A stretch of DNA of 64,000 nucleotides, from the NCBI GenBank assembly GCA_037044905.1, contig JBAOKB010000048.1, forward strand, positions 682,001 through 746,000, given 5' to 3'. Position numbers and translations under genes: made by a program. Shown here piece by piece: positions 43,300-53,891 of this stretch. Below the pieces are notes generated by a model. It did not search any database. It saw only the letters and a program-made list of their open reading frames with translations, and was not told where the DNA came from. Origin of the DNA: Hortaea werneckii. Taxonomy: Eukaryota > Ascomycota > Dothideomycetes > Mycosphaerellales > Teratosphaeriaceae. The stretch's first letter is position 1, and each line of letters begins with the position of its first letter.

Positions 43300-44030
43300 G
43301 ATATGTATGAAAACCGAGGAGAACGAAAAGAAGTGTATTAAAGTTGGCATTGTGCTTGCAGTCATGCCGATGACAAGGACATCAATGTAGCGTCTCAAAA
43401 GGCAATTGTGTGCATATCGATCTTTTCAATGATTGCCCTGATCCCCATGCTCAGTAGGTCCCAAGCGGATAGGTGCGTAGGTCTAGGTCGCCGTCCAGTC
43501 TGTTCAATCTGTGGGCCATGATCCGAGCCAGATGTGATCATGTTACATGGGGAATAGCAACTCCTAGTTAGTGATTCCGCCATTGCGCGTGCGCATAAAA
43601 GTGTATGAAATTGGCTCCGCTCAGTACCTGAACAACCGTGAAGACGGGGTAGGACTCGATGACTTCAACAAGGGAGTATTGGGACGTGCGTCGGTTGTCT
43701 TTCAGCGATGCCGGATAGAGGACGCGGTCTCATCGCGAAGGAGTGTCGCCTCCCAGTCCATCATACGATGGCTAAGGCCGACAAAGGAGAGTGCACGGCC
43801 GCGAAACGCGCTCTTTGTGGCTGGGAACGCGTCTTGTTTAGACGTGCACGGATCATGACGTCGGTGCTTTCGCAGCATTAGCGTGTTCTGTCGCGTACAT
43901 TTGAAAGGCACCTCTCGCGTTTCCATCTGCACTCCAACATCAACACCACCACCATCTTCTTGCATCCTCAGCCTCATTGTACTCCTCATACATCCACACA
44001 TCAACAGCATAACCCCGTCGAGTCGTTACA
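43300..44030. promoter_or_regulatory. RNR2 upstream region
   Basis: About 730 bp between SDR and RNR2. It contains an ACGCGT box and a GCGAAACGCG string (see next entry). The last about 100 bp before the ATG are pyrimidine/AC-rich, like a transcribed leader. No gene is supported. Confidence 0.5.
43801..43832. promoter_or_regulatory. MCB-type (ACGCGT) element cluster upstream of RNR2
   Basis: A perfect MluI cell-cycle box ACGCGT at 43827-43832 and an adjacent GCGAAACGCG at 43801-43810, about 200-230 bp upstream of the RNR2 ATG. MBF/DSC1 binds such sites and drives ribonucleotide reductase genes at G1/S in yeasts. The functional assignment here is inference from position and sequence. Confidence 0.5.
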
Positions 44031-45439
44031 ATGAGCACTGAGATTACTCCGTCAAAGAAGGTTCGCTATGACGCTTCCTCTGCCGCTCTGAAAGAATTGC
44101 CCACTAACGCGCTCACGTAGGCCGCTTCTGCCATCGAGAACTTCCAGATGGACTCGCCTGCGAAGAAGCTTCAGCTCCAGCCTGAAGCTGACAAGGAGAA
44201 CGTGGACAGCCAAGCTGAGGACCTGCGGTACCAAAACGACGAGGTTGCCATTCCCATCAAGGGCATCCCCGACATAGTCGAGCAGGCCGACGACAAGAAG
44301 CCATCAGTAGCAGAAGGCATCAAGGAAGAGGAGGCAGATGAGCCCATATTACAGGAGAACCCCCACCGCTTCGTGCTCTTCCCCATCAAATATCACGAGG
44401 TACGTGTCGCGTCTTGTGAGACCCTAGCGTGTCATTACGCGTAAATGGCTTGCATCACATATCACTAACCCTCTTCCACAGATCTGGCAAATGTACAAGA
44501 AGGCTGAAGCCTCTTTCTGGACTGCCGAAGAGATCGACCTCAGCAAGGATCTCCACGACTGGAACAAGCGCCTCAACGATGACGAGCGCTACTTCATCTC
44601 CCACGTCCTCGCCTTCTTTGCCGCGTCAGATGGTATTGTCAATGAAGAACCTTGTGGAGCGCTTCTCCGGCGAGGTACAGATTCCAGAGGCGCGTTGCTT
44701 TTACGGCTTCCAGATCATGATGGAGAACATCCACTCCGAGACATACTCGCTGCTCATTGACACTTACATTAGCGAGTCGAAGCAGCGGTCCTACCTCTTC
44801 AACGCCATCGACAACATCCCCTGCATCCGTAAGAAGGCCGACTGGGCGCTTCGCTGGATCAGCGACAAGAACTCTACCTTCGCCTGCCGCCTTATCGCCT
44901 TCGCCGCTGTGGAGGGTATCTTCTTCTCCGGCTCTTTCGCTGCCATTTTCTGGCTCAAGAAGCGTGGCCTCATGGCTGGTCTGACTTTCTCCAACGAGCT
45001 TATCTCTCGTGACGAGGGCATGCACACGGACTTCGCCTGCCTCCTCTTCTCTCACCTCAAGCACAAGCCTGAGAAGGCTCTCATCGAGTCCATCATTACT
45101 GAAGCTGTGACCATTGAGCAGGAGTTCCTTACGGATGCTCTGCCGGTTGCGCTGCTTGGCATGAACTCGAAGCTCATGTGCCAGTACATCGAATTTGTCG
45201 CCGATCGTCTGCTGCTGGCGCTTGGCAACCAGAGATATTACAACTCTACCAACCCCATTCGACTTCATGGAGAACATCTCGCTGGGTGGCAAGACGAACT
45301 TCTTCGAGAAGAGAGTCGGGATTACCAGAAGGCTGGTGTCATGGAGAAGACCGCCAAGGCCGCCGCAAAGTCAGCGGGCGAGCCTGAAGCGCCGGCGGCC
45401 ACCATGAAGGGTGACTTTGCTTTCGATGAGGACTTCTAG
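44031..45439 (+). CDS. RNR2: Ribonucleotide reductase small subunit (one frameshift)
   Basis: R2 (beta) subunit of class I ribonucleotide reductase; it carries the di-iron/tyrosyl-radical centre and makes dNDPs. Three exons: 44031-44060, 44121-44399 and 44482-45439, with introns of 60 and 82 bp. Core motifs include [49 protein letters not shown] (Fe ligands Glu/His and radical Tyr region) and [10 protein letters not shown]. The C-terminal FAFDEDF matches the tail that binds the large subunit. One extra A at about 44645-44649, after ASDGIVNE, shifts the frame just before NLVERFSGE. Removing it makes the spliced length 1266 nt (421 aa), exactly the family length. The gene is essential in fungi, so the break is probably a sequence error. 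Confidence 0.96.
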
Positions 45440-45981
45440 ATGCGTCTGCCGAAGTTTGACATGACACTTTACGCTCCGAACATGAGCTGGAGGATATAAA
45501 TGGTTTGATGTACTTTTATGGCGTTTGCATGGGAATGCGGGACGGGTCACGGATGATTCCCTTGGGTGCAGGCGCTTTTGCTGTTCTTCTCCATGCCCTT
45601 TGCATAGTATGGACATTTCTATCTGCTTCGAAGACAACTCGGAATATGTCTTCTGGATAGTGTACGCAATGGAACAACAGTCTACAATTCACACTCTCGC
45701 ACTGCTCATTAATGTTTATTCACCAAATGCATAAGAAGCCTCTTTCCACTCTCCAACAGTAGATGCCGAAAGTAACTTACGTTCGAATCATTGCCAAAGC
45801 GGGAAAGTCAATGCTATGACTTTGAAAAGCTTATGATGGAGGCTTGAAGTATTGGCCCCAATTGTTTTTAATAATGCATGAAGTCGTCGCACCTGGAAAT
45901 GTTTCTCATTGCGTTTTGAAATTGCATGATCCTGGGTATCTCGTAATTCATGAACAGCAAAGGGCTTTCCTTCAATAACTT
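45440..45981. other. Intergenic region between convergent genes
   Basis: About 540 bp with the 3' flanks of RNR2 and ALB1. It is AT-richer than the genes; nothing specific is seen. Confidence 0.5.
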
Positions 45982-46588
45982 TTAAAGGACCTCATCAACC
46001 TCTTCTTCCTCTGCCATCTCTGCAGCACCCTCTACACCCTGCCTTGGCGCTTCGTCCTCGGCGACCTTCATATTTGCCGGCAGCTCTGTCTCCCCCTGCA
46101 ATTCCACATCCTCCATGTCTACCCTGGGCCGGCTGACCTGCTCTTCTTCACCAGCTGCCCCGACCCTCGTTCTTTGGCCGTCGCCCAAATTCTCATTCAG
46201 CTCTTCCCAATCCTTCCTCCGTGCCTGTACTCTCTTCCTCTCGCTTTGCTGTCCGCTATCCTCGACTGCAGCTTGTCGACGTTCACGTCTGCCTTCTCAA
46301 GCGCCTTCTGCTGTCGCTGTTTCTGTTGGCGTGAGAGCTGCTTGCTCTTTTTCTTCTTGCCGACTGCGGCATTTTGTGCGTTGTGGAGCCAGGGTTTGTA
46401 GTCACTCTGGACAGGCGCAGATTTGACGGCGAGATCTTTCGAGGGCGGCTCTTCGCCCCGACGGGCGGCGCGCGAGTGAACCGAGACCTCTATTGTCGCA
46501 TTGGTCAGACCTCGTCGCCATCTGATTGATATTTACGTTTTTTCCTCAACTTACCGCGCTTCTTGGTCGCTTTCGGCACTTTGCCCAT
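45982..46588 (-). CDS. ALB1: Ribosome biogenesis shuttling factor ALB1 (one frameshift)
   Basis: Small basic protein that travels with Arx1 on pre-60S particles from nucleus to cytoplasm. Two exons: 46555-46588 (MGKVPKATKKR) and 45982-46489, joined across a 65 bp intron (GTAAGT..ATAG) to give KKREVSVHSRAARRGEE. VSVHSRAARR is the family signature. A Lys-rich block GKKKKSKQLSRQQKQRQQK and a helix follow. A one-base deletion near 46229-46238 must be corrected to continue into RVQARRKDWEELNENLG, also a family signature. The tail is acidic (EMAEEEEVDEVL). The corrected length is 180 aa. It is separated from UBP16 by a mutated repeat relic. Confidence 0.82.
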
Positions 46589-46739
46589 GGTCTAGGTCGC
46601 AAATGATCTCCCGTGATTTCCACGGGCGCCTTGAATGTCGACAACGTCTAGAAGTGCTGTGGCCTGCGGAGATGCCTGCGCGTGCACTTTCGCAAGACCC
46701 TGCAGCAGGTGGTCTACGTACAGCAGCCTAACGATCCCG

Positions 46740-47580
46740 CTTACTAAATTTGATTTAACTTCGTAGTAGGGCGTATACACTTAAAAATGCCCACGAAAAG
46801 GTATTATTATTAAACGTCTAGAAGCTGCTGTACGGATCTACTATAGCTTTATAGGAGGTAAGTTTTTAGATTTTATATTAATCTATCTCCTACTAAGTCT
46901 TTTAGATTACTTTCTAAAGCCTATAGAGGTCCTTCTTTTAAAGCTAGTAGTTTGCGAGGTGCGCGATGAACGCCAAGATTTCGCCAGACCCTGCATCACC
47001 TACCGAATAACCAGCCATACGTCAGGCGCGGCTTGCCATCCGTGAGGTGGTGTCGGTTCCAGTGGCATGGATAAAAGTAGTATTAGCGTATTAGAGATTT
47101 AATAAAATGTAGGACGTCGCTTAGCTATCGCGCTGTAAGTTTCCTTCACAGTCGAGACAGTAAGGGCTATCTTATTTAGGTTATTAATTAATAGTTTTAT
47201 ATTTTTGCTAATCTAATTAAGGTATATACTCTTCTTTCGCCTCTTACAAAGCCCTTTAATAGGGCCCTTATACTTTTAATCGCGTAACTAGCGTTTATAA
47301 GTCGCTTAAGTAGGCTAGGTACCTTTAGTAATAGCTCCGCTACTAGTTTTAGCTTTAAATAGCTATTAAACAGTTAATCCTTAGTCTTTTTTAATATCGA
47401 TTTTAGCGATAATTCGAGCTTTAGCTAGAGTCGACTACTTGCCTTTTCCTAGTATAATTCGGATAAAAATTAAGTATATTATAGTAGTTTAAAGTAGAGA
47501 GGTATATTATTAATATCCGCGCTTAAAGCTTTAACCCCCGCTAGTAGGCTTACGAGAGGTTGTACCGACGGTTGATACAG
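46740..47580. mobile_element. AT-rich RIP-mutated repeat relic (probable transposon remnant)
   Basis: Two AT-rich blocks (about 46740-46960 and 47080-47580), separated by a GC-normal island at about 46960-47080. The composition is extreme: hand-counting 47221-47520 gives about 50 TpA dinucleotides but only about 3 CpA plus TpG. That is the signature of repeat-induced point mutation (C to T in CpA contexts, on both strands). No open frame or recognisable transposase or reverse transcriptase remains. The flanking genic sequence is locally duplicated around it (separate entries). The element class cannot be told. Confidence 0.75.
47016..47043 (+). repeat. 28-bp direct repeat, left copy
   Basis: Identical over 28 bp to 47588-47615. 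A second shared block (ATCGCGCTGTAAGTTT then CCTTCACAGT) follows at 47127-47152 and again at 47634-47664, with a five-base length difference inside it. The pair brackets the right-hand AT-rich block. Confidence 0.9.
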
Positions 47581-47587
47581 TAGCTTG

Positions 47588-47615
47588 CATACGTCAGGCG
47601 CGGCTTGCCATCCGT
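47588..47615 (+). repeat. 28-bp direct repeat, right copy
   Basis: Second copy of the 28-bp repeat, about 135 bp upstream of the UBP16 ATG and therefore probably in its promoter or leader. Confidence 0.9.
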
Positions 47616-47749
47616 TGCATCGCAACCGGTCGGATCGCGCTGTAAGTTTCGTTTCCTTCACAGTTTCTGAACGTTCAATAATCAACCCACCTTCCTCCGA
47701 CCCATTCTCTTTCTATGTTCTCAAGAATTTGTCGCACCCATTCGGCGGA

Positions 47750-49875
47750 ATGACGATGGATCGTCGCCTCCAATTCGACTACCACCGACTCCTGCAAGAC
47801 CCAACCTCGGCAGGTGTGACGATCATCTACGGCCTGCTGGCCATCTACGCCCTTCACCAGCTGTGCGCCTACCTCGACTACCCCGTCTTACCACCCCACG
47901 AGCTGGTCTGGAATGCGATAGTATACATTGTCCCCACGCGTCTACTGCTCGACGCCGACAGACGGCGCGCTCTCAGTAACGAAGGGATGCTGTCGCAAAC
48001 GCATGCCGCCAAGAGCGAGGCCCTCAGGACAGCGTTTGGGCTCGGCGGTGGCGCATTGTCACATAAGCTGGTTGGTGGCGAGAGTCTTCTGAGAGGCAGA
48101 AGTACGAGCTGGTTCGGCGGCAGCGACGACACGCAAGAGCCGACAACCGATGCTCCAGCAGGGCTTGGAAATTGGGACAATTCTTGCTATCAGAACAGTG
48201 TCCTGCAAGGCCTATCTTCCCTTGATTCCATGAAGCAGTATCTGGTATGGCTAGGTTCAAAAACGGGATGCCAGAACAGCACAAATGCTTCCTTGAAGGA
48301 GACGATGAGAAGCTTAGCGCAGCGAGTAACAATGGCAAGCAACTTTGGACACCGGCCAAGCTGAAAAACATGAGTAGTTGGCAGCAGCAGGATGCACAGG
48401 AATACTTCTCGAAGATTATGGATGAGCTTGACAAGGAGGCTGCAAAGGCTGTGGCGGATGTCAAGGATCAGGTTGGGTTGGAAGTCATTGCAAGGAATGG
48501 AGATTCTACGGAGAAGGAGGCGAGGGTTGGAGACGCTGTCAACTCGCTTCCACGTAATCCTATGGAAGGTCTGTTAGCGCAAAGAGTGGCATGCACAAAA
48601 TGTGGCTTCTCCGAAGGCCTTAGCATGATCCCCTTCAACTGCTTGACCGTTCCACTTGGCTCAAGAGCAGAGTATGATATTGGCGAATGTCTGGACGAGT
48701 ACACAACCCTCGAGGAGATCAGTGAGGTTGATTGCGCCAAGTGCACCCTGTTACGAAGCGAAGAGCAAATTCAGAAGATGCTGCCCGAGAAAGATGAGCC
48801 CGCCCACGAAAATGGATGTGACTCGACGGTGATGGATCAGTCCAAGAAGAGTATAGGTCTACCTCCTGAGCTCCGCGTTCTAGCTGCGAGGCGTCTCGAG
48901 GCCATCCAGCAGGCGATTTCAAACGACGATTTCTCGGACAAAACCCTCAACGACTCGTGTCAGATCCCGAAGAAAGCTCATGTCTGTAGCACCAAGACAC
49001 GGCAGGCTGTACTCGGCCGCGCACCGCAGTCTTTGGTCGTACATGTTAACCGGAGCGTCTTCGATGAGGTCACGTTCGGGCAGCGAAAGAATTACGCTAG
49101 TGTACGATTTCCACTCCTCCTTGATCTCGCCAGGTGGATGTTGGGAGAAGATGGTGAAAAGAAGCCTACCGAATCTATTCTGCGCGCCTCAGAATCAGGC
49201 GCGGAAAGCTTGTATCGGCTGAAGGCTGTAGTAACGCATTATGGACGGCATGAAAACGGGCATTACATCTGCTATCGTCGCCACTCTATGCGGCCTTCAA
49301 AGGCTGAGGGCTATGCGTCGTCGGAAGATGACCTTGGGGAGAGATGGTGGAGGCTGAGCGATGAAGACGTCTCACCAGTTGATGAAGAGACAGTGTTGAA
49401 GCAAGGCGGAGTGTTTATGCTCTTCTATGAGCGTGAAGGGCCGGCAAAGAACAATCATCAGACCCAGATTGTGTCCGGGAATCTGAAGGCTGATGCCGAG
49501 CTAACGGTCGGAGATGCTGGTGACCAAGCGCTGGAAACCTCGTCTCACGCCCCCTTGGGTCCTGAAGATGGATCGGCGGCGGCCCATGGCGACGCTAGTC
49601 TGCATCAAAAGATGGGTGGACTCGAGCAACCTTCGCCAGCTGAACCCCCCTTAGGCCAACATCGGCTTTCAGAGCCTTCGACATCTACCTCTGAACGAAA
49701 ACCTGAGGTTATGATGGAGACTGGGGAAGATACGGGATTTCCACAACGCACAACGCACAATTCCGCTGCTCGGCCATTTATGAGGTCCTCGCGTGACAAT
49801 AAGGTATCAAGACAGGGGTCCAGAAGTGGATCCGGGATTGGTGAGCATACGTTCAGACCTATGGCAGCTACGTAA
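47750..49875 (+). CDS. UBP16: Ubiquitin C-terminal hydrolase UBP16, membrane-anchored (one frameshift)
   Basis: Cysteine protease of the USP family that removes ubiquitin; yeast Ubp16 is anchored in the mitochondrial outer membrane. An N-terminal hydrophobic segment at about residues 23-42 (GVTIIYGLLAIYALHQLC) fits an anchor. The Cys box is GLGNWDNSCYQNSVLQG, with catalytic Cys. WTPAKLKNMSSWQQQDAQEYF is the QQDAQE motif. Zinc-ribbon-like CTKCGF and CAKCTL pairs follow. The His box is THYGRHENGHYICY. The C-terminal 150 residues are disordered. One missing base at about 48310-48314 breaks the frame between ETMRSL and SAASNNGKQLWTP. Adding it gives 708 aa, all one exon. The start MTMDRRLQFDYH is the first Met after upstream stops. 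Confidence 0.9.
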
Positions 49876-50791
49876 ACAGTGGTTTTACGCCATTGAATTG
49901 ATAACAATGAGTTCGCGTGTCGAGGTTGCTCCACGAAGCACCGACATTCCTATAGTCTCCGTCTGCCACGCTGCTCTGAAGCCTGTGATCCGTGGCACAT
50001 GTGGACCTCACCCACCCGTCCAGCGAAAGTCTTTCGCGATTCATGGAGAAAACGTGTATCTTCTTCGGTCAAGTTCCGAGTGAGGCCAATACTTCCCGGG
50101 CCATGCTTTCCGACTTGCTCAGCATGCTCAAGTAATTGAGTTCGAGCGAGGGCAACAATAGTGCATCCTGCCCTGTCGTCACGTCAGTGGCACTCGGCGT
50201 GTCACATGGACAGCGTTGTAACCCCATCGATTCGAAACACCCTCCAGTTGTGTCACTGCCGGAAACTCGCGAATTTCCATCCATGGACGTTCTTCCGCAG
50301 GCTACCTTAAGCTTGTTCATCTCTCCACAGAAGCCTGGGGAAGCTTGACCGCAGTGGCCGGGTCCCCCCACGCAATCCACATTTTGCAGCGAATGTATGA
50401 TTGATCCGTTCTCTCCCGGCCTTCAAGCCCCCAACTTAACATTCCAAATTGCCGCGTTCGCATGCAACGGTCAAAGGCCGAGCCGTGGAAGCTCGTCTGG
50501 GCGCAAAGCTTCGTATGCTTGGCTCCACTCTATTATGCCTCTGCGGCATTTGCAGCTTGCGACCTCCAAGTTGCGAAGGGGTCAAGCCGGATGACCCGGC
50601 CCGTCACTTATCGAGAGGCGCTTCAATGCGAGAATGCTTACGGGAGCATATTAGACCTGGATCGGTAAGGGTGTCCAGACAAAATGACTCTCCATTAGTA
50701 TTTCATTCTCCTCCTCAGCCTTCCTTCCTGTGAAGAGGATAGGGCTTTACAGATTGCCATCCTGCGGATTTGCAATCGACACGAATTGACC
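49876..50791. other. Intergenic region
   Basis: About 915 bp between UBP16 and the sugar transporter; short open frames only. It should hold the transporter promoter. Confidence 0.5.
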
Positions 50792-52326
50792 ATGGCGATC
50801 GCCGGCAAAAGATTGCAGCTCACTTTGGCTGTGACGGGTGCCATTGCTTGGGTCCTCCAAGGATACGACCAAGCGCTGATGAACGGTTTACTAACGTTAC
50901 CGTCCTTCATCGACACCTTCCCGGCTATTGACACCAGCACACCGAGGCTTGCAGACAAGAATTCGACACTGCAAGGCACCGCCGTTGCCCTCTATGAAGT
51001 CGGAGCCGCCATTGGTGCCCTCGCCATGTTCTTCATTGGTGACTGGTACGGCAGAAAGAGACCAGCAATGGGAGCTGCAGGGGTAGTGCTTATCGGGGTG
51101 ATTCTACAAGCAACAAGCTATGGTCTTGCGCAACTGATCGTTGCACGCATTGTCACTGGTCTAGGCGTTGGCGCCCTCACTGCTACGATACCTTCGTGGG
51201 TCGGTGAGAGCGCCGATGCAAATCATCGTGGCAGGCTCGTCATGCTTGAAGGCTCGGGTGCCATCTTCGGTGTCATGTTCGTTGGTTGGCTGGAGTTGGG
51301 TTTTACTTCGTTCCGCACCACAGCGCACAAGAAGTTTCATGGCGATTCCCCATTGCATTCCAGGCCGTGTTCCCACTCACGGTGTTGTGCATCGCTCCAT
51401 TCCTGGCGGAATCACCGAGATGGCTGTTGTCTAAAGACAGACACATCGAAGGCAGAAAGGTATTAGCCAGATTGGAGAACGAACCGGAAGATTCGGAGCT
51501 GGTTTCTGCTCGTATGCAGATTATCATTCACTCACTTCACGCCGACTCACAAGGCCACTCGAAGAACCCATTCGCCAGAACGTCGAACCGCCATCTCAAC
51601 CGTACCTTGCTAGCTGTCGGCATCAACATACTCGCACAGATGAGCGGCGTGAACGTCATCACCTTTTACTCCAACACTATCTTCCAGCATACCTTGGGTT
51701 ACGACGCAGTGTTGTCGCGCGTGATTTCTGGTTGCATGCAGACATGGCAATTCGTTGCGGCAACATCTGCAATCTTCTTGGTTGACCGATTCGGCCGCCG
51801 GAAGCTTCTGCTTGTGGGTGCATGCTTCATGGTAATCGCCAATGCTGGAATAACTGGAACGGAATCACACGTTGCTGGCAACCCTACAATCGCCGGGGTG
51901 TCCATCCTCTTCTACTTCATTGCATTGGCAGCCTTCCCAATCGGTCTCTTCCTGGTACCCTTCATGTACGCCTCGGAGATTGCGCCCTTGCGTATTCGTG
52001 CCCAGGTGACGGCTATGTCCGCCTCAGCCAACTGGCTCTTCAACTTTTTGGTCGCTGAGGTGTCGCCAGTGGCCTTCGCGAACATTTCCTGGAAGTATTA
52101 CATAGTCTACGTTTGCACCAATTCTCTGACTGTGCTGGTGGTTTACTTGTTCCTGCCGGAGACCAAGGGTAGGAGTTTGGAAGACATCGATGCTTGTTTC
52201 ATAAACTCGACGAATGCTTTGCAACCGGTGAGAATGGCGAAGAGTATGCATGCAGGCATCGCAGAAGAGCTGATGGCGATTGAGAAGACCGAGGATCATG
52301 CTGAGCAAGTAGAGAAAGCGACTTGA
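50792..52326 (+). CDS. MFS sugar transporter (hexose/lactose permease type, one frameshift)
   Basis: Twelve-TM sugar porter, 511 aa after correction. Sugar-porter signatures: GYDQALMNGLL in TM1; GDWYGRKRPAM (D-R-x-G-R-R-like loop); RIVTGLGVGALTATIPSWVGESA before TM5; AESPRWLLSKDR (PESPRWL-like); AQMSGVNVITFYSNTIF (QxxGxNxxxYYS); and LPETKGRSLEDID at the C-terminus. A missing T in the run at 51301-51304 breaks the frame between GWLELGF and YFVPHHSAQEVSWRFPIAFQ. The GVNVITFYS and VPHHS-type loop fit fungal porters annotated as lactose/hexose permeases. The substrate and the direction of transport cannot be fixed. Confidence 0.91.
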
Positions 52327-53891
52327 GATCATTTGTTTGATAAGTAAATGCAATCTGGTTTGATGTCAATGGCAAATGCAAATCCGTTTTTGTAGCGCGA
52401 CTGAACGATGTTCCATCGGGAATGAGATAACGTTGCAATCGTGAGGTAATTCACAGTCGTACCGAGAACATTTTCTGGGACCGCGAACTTGCTTCAATGC
52501 TATTCGTCGGCAACTGTCAGTTTCTTGATCAATCAGAGTAGTCTACTAAGATTGTTGCAATATCGTGCATTTCTAGACAAACAACACTTGGCCGATGACA
52601 GGTTGACGGGTGTCAGAAAGTATGACGCCCATTTTCGTGAGGGTTGAAAGACGCGCGTTTCAGCGTGGACATCCCGCCCTGTTCGGAATGCGCAATGCGT
52701 CTAGTCTCACGCGTCGGCTAAAGCTTGCAGTCCCAAATAATTTGCCCATACAATTCAATTTTACAATCAGCAAGATCGCGGAACGTTCGTCGTCTTCAAA
52801 AGGGTCGTGACTCCATTGTTGATTGAGTTGTGTTTCAAGGAAAAGTCTTTGATAGAACGTTCGTGCATGTCGCGGTCTGATTGAAGACAATCATGATGCA
52901 CAAAAGTCCCCGGCAAAATGAACGTCCTTTGCGCATTTCCATGAAAGATAGTACACGTATGATCACCATGTCAATTTCAACCATCTCAAGTCGATATTCT
53001 TTGCAAGTGTAGGAGGTCTTCAACATTCATCGTGTCACGATCGTTACGTATCTGCAAGGCCAGTCAGTGTCTTGTGGCGCTAAACAAACAACACAACTCG
53101 TTAGATGAGTTCGTGAAAGATACATCAAAAGCAATAGAGGGCGCGGGCGAGATCTTTCGACTGTTCAATTGATGATCCGGCGGCTGCTCAGCAACTCTGG
53201 AGACTACTAGAATCGATAGAGCAGGCTCTGCCTTAGTCGCCTGCCAATCCCATCGTTTTACCTTCAAAAAATGGGACTTTGTCAGTCAATAACGACAGAT
53301 GAAGGCAACGCCGGTAGATTCATGTGCCATAACAAAGCTTGGATGACTTCAGCCTCCTTGTGGCGTTTTTTCAAGACTGCTAACATAGATGGGCCCAAAA
53401 GCTCACAGATTAGCATCGTCAGATTGCCAGACCACCTGCCCATGAAGCAGAAGCAAGTCTAAAGCTGATGTTGATGACTTCCACCACGTTTGTGCCGGAA
53501 TGTGCAATGAAAAAGATTGGCACCAGACTCAGGTATGGTCGGGGATCCTCAAGGTCGCGAACGAGCTCAGTCACGGCAAAAGTCAGGATCCGTGAGACTC
53601 TCTAAACCCCCAAAACAAATTGCAAATCAATGGCATGCAACGAGATACTGACGACCACCTGCTCATAAATCGTAGCATCGTTCAGGTGAATCTCTCGCAG
53701 TGATGGGTATGCGTTAAGAGTCTGCTATCCTGGTAGCTCAGCATCGATCGCCAATACCATTACACAGTGGTCCTGTGCGAAACGAACGTTCCGGCTCGAT
53801 TCTGTATAAGCAGATTGATTGAAAATTTGTTGCTATCTTGAATTCGTAGTCATTTCTCAATAAATCGGGACGGAGTTGCTACATTGTCTCG
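52327..53891. other. Gene-poor intergenic region
   Basis: About 1.6 kb between two convergent genes; no supported gene or RNA. The sequence is AT-richer than its surroundings but without the TpA excess of the RIP relic. Confidence 0.5.

Noticed and set aside
44639..45292. 217-codon open frame antisense to RNR2
   Set aside because: It is the shadow of a strongly biased, conserved exon; no independent support.
46174..46401. 75-codon Cys/Leu/Ser-rich frame (+) opposite ALB1
   Set aside because: It is antisense to the well-supported ALB1 exon and has no signal or family features.
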